Part shown: piece after piece, positions 11,591-23,030 of the stretch
Numbering within the stretch: the stretch's first letter is position 1
How the letters are laid out: every line of letters starts with the position of its first letter
NCBI GenBank assembly: GCA_003415625.1
Contig: PYIU01000011.1
Location: 447,001 to 511,000 of the forward strand
Reading direction: 5' to 3'
Source: Aquanectria penicillioides
Lineage: Eukaryota; Ascomycota; Sordariomycetes; Hypocreales; Nectriaceae
Length of the DNA: 64,000 bases
The notes under the pieces: model-generated
Databases searched by the model: none
What the model saw: the letters and a program-made list of their open reading frames with translations, nothing else
Told to the model about the DNA's origin: nothing
Position numbers and translations under genes: made by a program

Positions 11591-14014
11591 AAAGCTAGCC
11601 ACGAACATGGTTGATGGTAGTGCAGATAATGAGTACGATGGAGGCCCTTAGAAACAAGACTGTGTGCAGATGAAAGCTGTCGAAGAGAATACTTTCTGGA
11701 ACGAAAGCCTTTAGTACTGCCTAACTCTCTCCACCTCCCCCAAAAAGCTAGTCTCTTTATTTCCTTGGATAGAATTCTCACATGAAGATCATGGAATTCC
11801 TTTCCTCTTGCTTGTTATTGTTAATGATATTTCTTCAAGCTAAGGCTATGAGGGCTGGCACGGCCCCAGTGCCCTTTCATTGACCTGTAGCACCGTCTTG
11901 CCTGCTCCTCAATAGCAGCCTGACCTTTTTCAATCTTTTTTTGTTGTGAGGGTAGTGGGGCCGTGATGTTCCGCTATCCTAAAGTTCTTCCCAAAAGATG
12001 AATAACACAAAACACTAACTACATATAATAATAAGACTGATAATCTTCGGTAGAGTGTGTGGTTAAATCAGCCGATATTCGGACAGTCCATTCTTGGCTC
12101 GGATCCAAGTGAATGATGTACGAACTCAAGCATTAATAAAACACAAACGATCGATGCCCCAATACCAAACTATGTTCCAGATTCCTCAAGTCCCGCTCTC
12201 TCGAATCGCTGCCAGTTTGCTTCAAGATACCGAGTTTTCCTTTTCTGCCTGAAATCATCCATGAGCTTCATACCACAAGTGTTCTATTACTTATACTCGA
12301 GGGCCGAAAGTTGTCGACAAGTCATGCGGCCGGGAAACTTCAAGATGGCCATCACGGACACTTCGAAGGGCCGCATCAATGAACATGGCAACTTGGTGAT
12401 TGACGAGAAATAACAACTGCCCCGCAACAAGAGTCAGCCTTGGAGTCTTTGATCTCGACTAGATGCGAAACAGCTTGATGAGAGAAATATGTAACCAAAA
12501 TTGTTGCCAATGACCCTCGCCTTCACGCCTCGTCTTGGCGGTGACTTCCAATACATTTGGAATTTATCATGTGAGCACCGAGGCTTCCTGCTCTTTCGTT
12601 TCAATGTCCCCAGCTATACTCTTCTTGCTACTTACCTTTGACGATGAGGTGGCAATTCCGACCTACTTGGTCGATTTATGGTTGTTGTGGTGGTGGCGGT
12701 GGTGGCGGGGGACCCCAGTTGCGGCCCCCCATTGTGAGTAGTAACGAAGGGACAGAGTCTTAGTATGGGAATATGGCCCCAAAGGAATAGCGAAGTGCTG
12801 ATGGAGAGCTAGCGAAATAGCGTTCTGGAAACATTGCGGGTTGATATATGCATAAACCTGGTCTGAGGTTCGAGTCAGATATCTAGTCCGTGCTGGTTCG
12901 CGGCCACCGACACGCGCGAAAGGCAGCAAGGTTTGTTAGCCAATCCATCTGCTAGCATCTCATATGTGCATATTCTTTCCCCGCTCTGCTGGTCAGTGGC
13001 TTGGAATCGTGGACCAACAGCAAAGCGTGCTGTTGCAAATGACCAGCAACTGTTGGGATGGAGGCCGAGGCTCATAGGCCGCACATCTGGGGACTCGGTG
13101 CGGCATGTACGTGACCAGCCACCATCCTCTGTGATTGAAGGCCGACTCAGCAATGCTGACGGGCTTTCTTTTAGCACATCTTTGCCATACGGTTGATTTT
13201 CCAGAGCATGCTGTTGATTCGTGCCATCGCACCGGCCCAACCCGATGGTGCTGACCACGGCGCCAGGGCACTGCATTTCGGAAGCAATTCCCCAACATTT
13301 ATCCTTATAAGAGGCAAAGATAGATCCAAATGACATCCGAATAGCTCCGATGTTCGACGCAGCGCGACACTGCTTGCATTCACCCTGACTGTAGCGCTGG
13401 CCGCCATACCACGAGCCATAGACGCTGTCGGTTTGATGATGGGTATCACGGCCCAGTGATATTGTAGAGATAGTTGAGTTACATTGACATGATTACCCCG
13501 CTATTTTCCTTGGCCTCGAGCATCCTATTGTTGACTGATTGCCACCGCCCGTTGAGATGGTATCCAGGCTGGCAAGATGCTTGTTGGCAGTTATTCGATG
13601 GCGCTGAGGCGAAGATTGGGCTTTCGCGAAGATCGTGGTTGTCCCGTTTCTCGCTTTGTTTTGGTTGCTCAGCTTTACCGTGCGAGGAGGCGTCATAGTC
13701 CCCAAAGGAGAGACCTACTATCTGAATGTGACATTTCGCATGAAAAGGGATAGAATGATGCTCTGTTATTGTACGTGATAGTATTAATATCATAATTCAT
13801 ATCTAAATCAGGAATTTGGCCCACCATGGCCGTAGGTGATCCATCTAATATCATCTAGTAATACAAATGTAGTCTCTTCCGTGTAAACGCCATGGCTAAA
13901 ACCTTGTAAAGAATATATATAAAACTCCTCCGAATTTGCTCCTCAGTGAAATATTAGTGGGAGCCTCATCATATGCTGAACTTATTTAGCTCGCATTGTC
14001 ACGCGATACTCTGT
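11591..14014. other. Intergenic region, no supported gene
   Basis: Contains a GGT/GTT-rich simple-sequence stretch at about 12675-12715. A minus-strand open stretch at 12875-13449 encodes a Cys-containing peptide with no recognisable start, signal peptide or family. I do not call it a gene. Confidence 0.5.
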
Positions 14015-15463
14015 TCAGCGTCGTTCGTCCCGCCTCGACTTTTCGAGCTCGGCGCAGATAATGGCGTTGAACTCTTCGGGGTTGTCCAGGTACAAGTGGT
14101 GACCGGCCTTGGACAAGACCTCGACTCGTGCAGATCCGTTGTCCTTTCGGTCCTTGCCGGCCTTTTCCAACTTTTCTTGGGCGGCGATGCCCCCGGCAAC
14201 ATCCATCCAGTCGTGTTCGCCGTACATGAGGATCACTGGGATGCCGCCCTCGTCCTTGGGTCCTTCAGGCGTGGCAATCTTCTGTCGGCCGACTCCCTCG
14301 ATTCGGTGGATGAGTGGCTTGCGAGCATATGCGCCAGGGGCAAGGATGTAGGCCAGGCCATACTCGCCGCTGCCCTTTTGCTTGAAAATCGCAAAGCAGT
14401 AGTCGTGGAGAGCCTGAGACTCGGTTTCAGGCAGGCTGTTGAACCGTCGCGAGGTCCATCCTGAGACCAACTTGGGGCCTAGCGGGCCGGCAAAGCGGAC
14501 AAAGCTGAAGGGCGAAATGTTGGCGTCCCAGAGGCAGACAATCCAACTTTTGAGCGGCCTCTTGGGCTGGGGAACGGGGGGGTTCAGATTCTCGGGGTTA
14601 GTGTTGGTCTCAATCGTCTGCTGGTCCTGCAACAGCTCCTGGTCCATTGTCGACTCGGAAGGTTCGGGCATCGAAGCGTTGACGGCGTAGGGATCCTCGG
14701 GGATTCCGACGGGCGAAACCAAGATTAGTTTTTGGATGTGACCGGGATACTTGAGCGAGTAGGCTACGGAGAGGTAGCCGCCGAGGGAGTGGCCCATCAG
14801 GACGAATCTGTCGAGATTGCGGGCGATGCGCCATTCCTCCAGCGCATCGATGAACCAATTCTCTGCTTCGACAAGCTGCTCCTCCCTGGTCTTTGCCTTG
14901 ATTTTGAACGCAGGTCTTGACGAATTGCCCATGCCCAGCATGTCGAGGGCGTAGACTCTCAGTCCCTTTGTGCGAGAGATGGGCTCAAAGTTCTTGAAGA
15001 AAAAGCCCAGGCCAGCGCCGTAGCCGTGGACCATGACCAGCGTCTGCTCGACCTCCTCGCCGACGCGCTCGATCTGCACCTCGTTCAAGGCCCGCTTGTG
15101 TCCGGGCAGCTTCACCATGGATCGCCGCCATACTCTGGTGCCAAAGGGATCCGAATTGCTGGGGTTCGCGGCGTGATCCCCGGCTTCTCTGATGTGGGGT
15201 ACGAGACTGAGGACGCTTTGCTCAGCGTCCTTTGGGGTGATGCCAGACCACTAAATCACAGGCGTGTTAGCACTGAATCCGAGAGATGCCGCGCTGGGCT
15301 GAGTGCGCGCTGGGCTGCGTACCCATTGAGATGCCGCTTCCTTGTAGCCCATGGGAAACCAGGGGCCAGTGAGCGCTGGAGGTCCCTGCTGGGGTTGGGG
15401 GTATTTGTCGACGTTTTCCGTCGAGCTGTCGGTAGACGGCAGAGTGCTTGTGGTGGTGGCCAT
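14015..15463 (-). CDS. CGI-58/ABHD4-5 family alpha/beta hydrolase (lipid acyltransferase or phospholipase)
   Basis: Two exons (15463-15323 and 15250-14015; intron 72 nt, GTACGC donor, GTGCTAAC branch) give 458 residues. The splice joins ASQW to WSGITP. Visible motifs: oxyanion loop MVHGYGAG, nucleophile elbow GHSLGG, an acid region MYGEHDWMD, and the terminal His in KAGHHLYLDNPEEF. The last also forms HX4D (HHLYLD), the motif linked to lysophosphatidic acid acyltransferase activity in CGI-58 and yeast Ict1; yeast Cld1, a cardiolipin phospholipase, belongs to the same family. The likely role is phospholipid or neutral-lipid remodelling at lipid droplets or mitochondria. Unlike CGI-58 the nucleophile Ser is kept, so hydrolase activity is plausible. 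An Arg/Glu-rich tail ends the protein. Confidence 0.88.
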
Positions 15464-17614
15464 GGTTGAAGCAAACGCGATGAGTAACGCACTAAAGGTG
15501 ACTTGGGATCAATGTGAAATGTGAGTCTTGACGGTAGCGAGAATAATCAAGGTCCTGAGGACTCACACTATCTTTTAAGCAGATCGTCGTTCCTCACTCC
15601 TGGGCTGCATCCATCTATTGTCGGAGTTTGAGTTTATCTCCTCTCCGTTACATCCGGGCCCGCAGTGTCGCAAGCGTGCTATTCGTGCCCTTTGCGATGG
15701 CCGAAGCGCGGGCTACACAGAGACGAAAGCCGTCGCCATTGCGCCTCAATTTCATGCGCGTCTTCGCGCTTGAATTCATCTTTCATCTGCAATCCTCGGC
15801 CTATGGGATCCGATTCAGGGGCATCAATGATATCATTAGGCCGTCCCACTTCCTTTCAGGCACCCAAGAGACCCACGCCATCTGAGCTGACGATGCATCC
15901 TGCTTACATCCCGGCTGATGAACCTTTCCCAATTCGGGATTTTAGACCATCCGAGGCCACGAGCTTAGAGTTCGCACTCGGACAAAACTTCACTGTTGGC
16001 GCCGATGTGTGTGATTTTGATGGCTCAAATTGGCCCACATGAAATGCGCCTGATGGTAGATCCTGTGAATCAGAAGATGCGATCAATTACCCCGTTCATG
16101 TTTGGGTTATTTTCATCAGGCAACTAATCCGAATACCCAAGTAACCAACACTTCTCTCATAGCAATTCCGCGGGATTCAGCTGCGTAGATATTGACCGAG
16201 TCGCATTGCGGGGTGAAGCGGAGTTTGAGACTGACATCGGAGTTCGGACGTGATTTCATTTCCGACTCCGCGGGTAAGAATCTGGCCGTGTACACTAATC
16301 AGTAGCATTATAGGGTAGCCGGAGCAAATACAAATCCGTTGGGATCCCCTTTTCCTACCCTCATTCATTTTCTTTTGAGAGAGGAATGAGAGAAATCGCC
16401 CTTGTGTGTTTCTCTTTCCAAATTTCTTTTTAAAAAAAGGAATTTCTTCGAAGACACAGTGCAGGGCTTGTGTGACTGGTTTTATTCAGTTTGTACACCA
16501 GCCTGGTTCACAAGACACCCAGTAAGATGGCTCAACGACCCTGAAGATGGCCGAATAGCGTCAAGATATTATCTCGAAGACAAAGATTTCGACTGCAACT
16601 GGTCACTGGCAGCCTTGTTTCTCGTGAACACAATACCACAGGACATCTTGTCCACTAACACAGCGCTTTGTCAATGACCACCTGCACAGTAAGTCCTGAG
16701 CATTCTTCTAGTGAAAAAAAGCGTCATCTTCATTCTTCAGAAATCACTTACCACATTACTGAAATGATTGTTTCGCTGGAAATTGATATAAAGTATGGTC
16801 CGTTATAAGAATCTCTCTGCGACGGCATAGACCGTACGCCAAAACGATTAAGCTCGGCCAGCCGGGACCAATCCCGGTCAAGAATGCGACGACAATCGAC
16901 AACTGCATGACGTTTACCACCGGAACAGCTCTTGCAATGACAACATCTGGTCACTATTTACTATTGTTAACGATGAAAGTAGTGTCCAAGGTTTGGTGTC
17001 GAGTCGGCTGGATCACGACCGTGATTGAAAAGCCTGCTTCACTGAATGTGGGGTTGACAATGGTTTTGTCGCTTGAATCATGATCTCAATCGAATTATAT
17101 GGGGAACACGGCATTCAGCTGTTTATCAACCCCACCGACTGCTTTATCAAACTCAGGACCTGCGATCAATCCCACAGTAGCATATTTGCATCGCCACCTG
17201 TAATGCCGGTGTCGCCGACAAGGTCGCCGACCTTTGGTGGCTGTGGGCCACGGCCAATCGTTGGCGGAGACTCCAGGGATCCCTGGACAAGTCCTTGAGC
17301 GCGACTCCATCAGAGTGAGATGTAATTGGCTCATGCACCATCGAAACAATCCTCGAGAATTGCAAGGCTGATGGATGTTGCTAACTTGGTGCGCGCCAAG
17401 ATTTCAACCCCAGCAGTCGCCGAACTTGTCCATAAGCGCGCACCTGGGACGAGGCTAAATAGTATTGCCCGAGTTTCGCCTGCAGTGTATATAGTTCTGG
17501 CGTGGGCGAGGAAGTCTTGAAAAGAGAGGAGGAAGAAAGAGCATCGCAGCCAAACAATAGCCACTCTTTCTTTTCACTTTGTTCTCAATAATCCCATCTA
17601 CACAAGCGTAAACC
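15464..17614. other. Intergenic region
   Basis: No supported gene. A short imperfect palindrome of A and T runs lies near 16421-16447. Short frames on both strands have no family resemblance. Confidence 0.55.
17488..17494 (+). promoter_or_regulatory. Candidate TATA box for the secreted PAN-like gene
   Basis: TATATAG lies about 121 bases upstream of the start codon at 17615, followed by a CT-rich stretch, a usual arrangement for highly transcribed fungal genes. Confidence 0.4.
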
Positions 17615-18510
17615 ATGGCATACAAGGCCCTCACTCTCTTCGCCCTCAGTGTCCTTGGGCAACTCGCCTCGGCTTCTCTCGCCCCAGCAACATGCACTGA
17701 AATTAGCCCTGCGCCCGACGGCCTCGTCTGCGGCAAGGCAGGCGAGTTGAAACCCCAGGGGAAGCTCACTGCCATCAAGCAACTCACCTTTGAAGAATGT
17801 GCCAACTATTGTGGTTCCATAGACAATTGCGGCACAATCAGGTGGCGAGGCACCAGTGGAGGCTTTTGCGAGCTGCATCAGGGTACGCCTTCCGACCACG
17901 GCTTCTACGAGGACGACTATTCCTGGGACACGTACTACGACAAGGGATGCTTCTCATGCGCCTGTAAGTCTTCAACCTTGGATACGATATCGGTGTCTCC
18001 TCGAATCTGCTGCTGACCCTCTTTCCTCTAGCCAATGCTGTTTTTGAGCTTGACTTCAAAGACTCCGCAAGCATCAATGACTGGTCTCTGACTCCCGAAT
18101 CCGACTCCGCCGCCGCCGCATACTGGTACTTCTTTGACATCATCACCGAGGCCGAACGCCCCATCTTTAGGATCCTGGAGGCGACCAATGACGGAAGCGC
18201 TCTCATCCAGTACGGGCCCAGGTTCAACATCGACGGCGGCGCCAGTTACAAGCTGGGCTTCATGCTCAAGACCAGCAAGCCTGCCGAGACCGACTACAGC
18301 GCAATGACCATGTACATTGCCACCAACGACGAGATCATTTTTGAATACAACCCCACGGGCGGCACTCAGGTTGGCGACTGGCTGACTTTCCAGCCCGAGT
18401 TTACCACTCTGCCGGGCGAGGCCGGAGAAGGGAACTTCTCTATCCACCTCAAGGCCGGCGGCAAGCAACTTGACTGGCTCATTGCCTATATTTACCTGCA
18501 AAAGATTTAA
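17615..18510 (+). CDS. Secreted protein with PAN/apple-like Cys domain and beta-rich C-terminal domain
   Basis: Two exons (17615-17963, 18032-18510; intron 68 nt, GTAAGT donor) give 275 residues. Residues 1-20 are a clear signal peptide (MAYKALTLFALSVLGQLASA). The next about 95 residues contain paired cysteines (VCGKAGEL, ECANYCGSIDNCGTIRW, GFCELHQG, GCFSCA) in the pattern of a PAN/apple-like module. Splicing joins SCA to SNAVFELDF. The C-terminal about 155 residues (LDFKDS, then alternating hydrophobic strands, ending YIYLQKI) look like a carbohydrate-binding or jelly-roll beta-sandwich. There are no catalytic motifs. It is probably extracellular or wall-associated, binding glycans or proteins; the exact function is unknown. 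Confidence 0.82.
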
Positions 18511-20961
18511 TGTATCTGATTTTTGAAATGGCGTGTATTATTAGAGGCTAGAATAGACTTTGATATCAATGATTTCAATTGAACATTGTATGAACATTGA
18601 ATTGCTAAGTGACAAGCTCAAGTTGGCCACAGAGCCGATTGGTGCGTATCGTAGCGTATCTGAGATTCGTACTCCCTCACATAATCATATCTCCTTTCAA
18701 GATTATCACAAAGGATATACTCCTTTGAGAAGCATTTTACTTTCCACAATGCCCCTTTCAATTCTCAGCATCATGTCCTTGGTTTTCTGTCAACTCCCGA
18801 CACTGACGATCCGTAAAATAGCTGTACTCATTTGGCCCTCCGGCAGAGTAACCACTTTCTCCTCAAACGTTATCCACAAACTCTATGACATTCCCAAGGT
18901 AAAACAGTAGCTATTTGATTATTTTTCACAAAAATAGCTCGTAGCATAATTTCCGAAAAATCATATCATCTGAAGTCTGGCATTGCGAGGAGAGGCCTAT
19001 GCCCAAAGTTACGGGTTGCTGCCATGTGGTTTCCTGATTCTCCTACACGAGGCGGCCCATCATGGTGGCCAATCCTTTTAAAACACGGATGCGAATATTG
19101 CGAAGAAAAGAAGATGTTGCTACAGATCCTATCTGGATTATGAACAGCTCGCTAGTTGGTCCCAGGGGGTATTAGAGAGTGAAAAGAAAATAATTAATCA
19201 CTATGGCCTGTTAACAAGAGCGAGTGTCAGGAATGCCTGGCAAATAAGACCCTAGGGCCTCTCTGAGCCTCTCCCCAATGCTCGTAGTTAATGATGTAGC
19301 TGATGATATTGGGGTGTTCCCATATACATTTTTTACTCTCGGATTGACCTGACCAGTCGCTAGCAGAAGCCTGGTACTAACCATGAAGTCATCTATGCTG
19401 AAGGCCTAATAAGATGAATTGTGTAAAAGAGTGGAGTTCTGTTGAACTGATCCCAACAGTCTCTCACGACTGCATATTTTATGATTTGATTTCCAGATGC
19501 GATAACCCCATAATGCACTCTCGGGTCGGTACCAGGTCGATTGGGCCTAAGGAGAAGTTGAGATGCATCGTAGCCGTCCCAGCTTGCCGTGCCCGTCTTG
19601 GACGCTCGTAGGCATTGCGAAACAACCGATCTTCTAACATAGGACGCGGATATTGGCTCATTGAAGGACATTGCTGGAGTATGTTGGACAAGATATCCGG
19701 ATCATACGAGGTCCCGATTCATGAAGCGCCTCTAGCGCCCCAACAGCAGTCATCGTTGATTGTGGAGACCTGACAGGTATACTTGTACGAAAAAGGCCTT
19801 CTCTAGTAATTTCCCCAAAATCGCACTACAGAACTTGGTTGCCGACTACGACATCACCCAGACGGACGTCGACCCTGCCAGGTGCGCCTCCGCTAATGCC
19901 GACCATAAGTTTCGTTTTGAGCGATGGGAAGCTCCAAGCCATGTTGTTGTGCCATAGTACCTAGATGGGAGGTAGGAAATGACAACATTGTGGGATCTGA
20001 TATTCCCAAGAGTGTATGTATCGCTGTCGTTCCGACGATTCGATAGGCTTTCGTTTTGGCTGGGCTGGTGGAAGTGGCGCGACTGAGAGCGTTGTCTTCT
20101 TTCACTCTGTTTTTTTAGCATCGACGGATGTTCAAACAACTTGAATCGGCTCTCAAAAAGCGATGGTATGCCCTCTTTCAGATCGGGCTGTGAACTCTCC
20201 AGACTGTCCTCTCAAGCAAGAGGTGTGGCTTTCGAAAATGGTTTACCAGTCGTGAATATTCGAACAATCGCTGGTGTTGAGAATTTGACAGATACTCTCA
20301 CCGTAGCATAGGTAATTCTGTATCAAATCCTGGTATGAAAAACGCCTAGTGGCTGTCGAAAGCGCGTCGGCTTGCAAGATATTTCATTTCACAGATATGT
20401 GGACTAGCCGATTAAGGGGATGGAAACTGTACACCGTAATTTATGCTATGGTGCAGCTGGCCGATGGCACTGTATTCTTAAATAAGATCCCTGTTGCTCT
20501 CTTTAAAAATTGAGAATGGGATACTCCTGCGATTTGTTTTATCGGCGGTTTTGGGTTCTTCGGCAGAGTTTTAGAGTCGGCCTTCAGAGAGAGGGTTGGG
20601 GATAGAGGAGATGGAGATGCTACTATTGCCCAAGTATCAAACCTTACTATAAGACCAACCATTAATCCGTTATTATAGAGTGCTATTCTTCAAACACAAT
20701 CAAGGCGAGTTTAAATATTATGTCCATTTCATATGGCTATCAATACTATCTCGGTATTCCATGTAGCTTTGCTATATCAGGATCGTCACTCAGACAGTTT
20801 GCAGATGTTAAGGTAGCACACCGCATACTAATAATAGCCAATAATAGCAACGGTTTCTCGCTTTAAAGACTCCAAGGTCTTGCACCTCCACTAATCACAA
20901 GGATAGGCCCGCCCCTGAAATGATCGAGAAGCATCTTTTTCCCTTTGATCCGTCGTATACC
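18511..20961. other. Intergenic region
   Basis: About 2.4 kb, AT-rich. Short frames (for example 18560-18910 plus, 19846-20139 minus) carry no recognisable domain. I see no gene or repeat here. Confidence 0.55.
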
Positions 20962-22852
20962 TTACTCGTTGTCCCTGACGTCGATGACAGTGGACTTGAA
21001 CTGTCTGGCTGGGACTTTGCGGTTGAACAAGATGTCGGCCTCACGGTAGGAGCGGTGCTTGAGCTCAGGAAGGAAGAAGTAAGCCATGACCCAACAGACA
21101 ACAGCGGTGCCTCCCCAGACGTAACCGCACTTTCCTGCAAGATTCCATCCCGTGGGGTTGAGAAGCTGGGAAGCGAGGTAGATCATGGGAATCTCGGCAA
21201 CGTAGTACGCGGCACGACCAACAGCAGTGCTCAGGGCACGAAGACGGACGGAAGAGGTCTCGGCAATGATGGTGTACGAGATGGGTCCGAGAGTGCCGGC
21301 AAAGACGAAGGAGATGATGATTCCGAGAACGGCCTGAGCGTAGTTGGTGGCGTCGGACTGCTTCACGGAGGCGATGATGCCGAGAATGAAGAGGAAGGTG
21401 ACGTTGACGGCAGTGCCCCAGAGGTAGATGGTTCTACGGCCGAACCAGGCAGTAAGAGGCCACGAGAGGGCGTTGGCAACGAATTGGAGGCAGGAGTTGA
21501 TCAGGTTAAGCTGGAAAGCCTTGTCGGAACCCATACCAGCTTCTACGTGACGATCAGTCATGCGCTCTTCGAAGTTGTGCAGGGGATTCACTTACGCTCA
21601 AAGAAGAAAGTAGCCTGATTAGCAATCAAGTTACCAGCAAAGTTCTGCGAGGCGTACATCAAGCAGGTGATGGTGGTTCGCCTCAAATCGGTGCCCTTGA
21701 GAAGATCGAGGAGATTCGGGGCACCGCCCATCTTGGCTTCAATTTCGACGGTACGCTCTATCATGGCAAGCGACTGCTGAGCCTCCTCCTTGTCCTTGGC
21801 GCCAAGACGCTCAATGGAGCGAAGGGCCTCAGCCTTGCGTCCGCGGCGGATAAGCCACCAGGGAGACTCGGGAGAGATCCACACGAGGATCAAGAGGGGA
21901 GTCTGGAAGATTAGTTAGTGGATCTGATAGGTGACGTGATGAAATAAACTTACTGGGAAGATCCACTGCAGGGCAAGGGGAACTCGCCAGGACCACTCAT
22001 CGTTTCGCTTGTTGTAGCCGTAGGTGGCGCCGGCTACAATGATGGAACCGATAGACCAAGACATTTGCAGGGTGGCCGTGCAGGCACCTCGAAGAGCGAG
22101 GGGCACAATCTCACTTGCATATGCGGGCGAGTTTGCAATGAAGAAACCCCAGGGAACACCCTCCAGGGCCTGTCCAACGGTGAGAAGCGCAAGGGAGTCG
22201 GCCTAGACGGGGGTTTGTTTGGTCAAACGCCAAGAGATCTCCAAGCGGGAACAGGGGGGAAACTTACAAAGAAGGAAATGAAAATGGTGGCGTTCATCAG
22301 AACCAGGGCCAAGATGGTGGTCCAACGATAACCGAGGCGGTTGGTGACGGGACCGGCCAAGAAGACACCAACGAAGGCGCCACATTGGCCAGATTGGAAC
22401 AGGGCACTCTGCCACTTGGTCGGGATGGTCCAGCCGTCATCCTCGACGTAGACACCAAACCGTTCCTGGAAGGCCGGCAGTGCCACAAAGTTTCCGTTGA
22501 GGAACATGTCGAACGACTCCATGACCTGGGGACGTGGATATTAGCTGATTCTTCTCCAACTCTTTGATGCGGGGGACAGGCGGGGGTGGAGCTTTTACCC
22601 CAACGGCGGGGATGGATGGGATGGGGAAGAGCATCAACTCACAATGGTAAAACACATGATGAACGCCCACAGGCAGGCCCAGGGGTGCTTCTTGGTGGCC
22701 TCCCACAGGCCCATTTCATGTTCACGGTTCTCGCCGTCAAAGGCATCGTTCATGAGATCCTGGTTCTTCAAGACTTCATCATGCAGGACGTCAACGTTGC
22801 CGGCCTCATCGTGCACATCCTTCTTCTCAATGACGCCTTCTGTGGCCGTCAT
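20962..22852 (-). CDS. MFS sugar porter, alpha-glucoside/maltose permease-like
   Basis: Five exons: 22852-22643, 22525-22268, 22202-21954, 21902-21596, 21542-20962, giving 534 residues. An acidic N-terminal tail (about 60 residues) precedes 12 membrane segments. Sugar-porter signatures are visible: NRLGYRW after TM2, EGVPWGFF in TM4, SPESPWWLIRRGR after TM6, WFGRRTIYLWG after TM8, and an FxPELKxRS-type C-terminal motif (FFLPELKHRSYREAD). The overall pattern matches fungal maltose/alpha-glucoside proton symporters of the plasma membrane (Mal31/Agt1 type). The substrate is inferred by family only. The leader upstream carries a CCAAG-rich tandem repeat. Confidence 0.9.
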
Positions 22853-22944
22853 CTTTCTTTACTGGAACTTTTGTTCGTGGTTTACACCACTTCAATTGCG
22901 TTGCTTTTGGAGAAGGTGGACAAAAAAAGGGAAGCAACAGAGCA

Positions 22945-23030
22945 AAGGAAGAGCCAAGGAAGAGCCAAGGAAGAGCCAAGGGATAGCCAAGGGTAGCCAA
23001 GCCAGCCAAGCAAGCCAAGGAGGCCAAGGC
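22945..23030. repeat. Tandem GAGCCAAGGAA / AGCCAAG repeat in the sugar-porter leader
   Basis: Three near-identical 11-bp units (GAGCCAAGGAA) grade into shorter GCCAAG units, together about ten CCAAG cores in 86 bases. On the coding strand of the transporter this is a CTTGG/CTTCC pyrimidine-rich tract about 95-180 bases upstream of the ATG, so it could affect the start region or 5' UTR. Confidence 0.75.

Noticed and set aside
12875..13449. Possible small Cys-rich secreted protein on the minus strand
   Set aside because: No start with signal peptide in the frame carrying the cysteines, no plausible introns, no family resemblance.
20920..21618. 232-residue plus-strand open frame
   Set aside because: It is the antisense shadow of the last exon of the MFS sugar porter; composition is Gly/Asp-rich artefact and no domain is seen.
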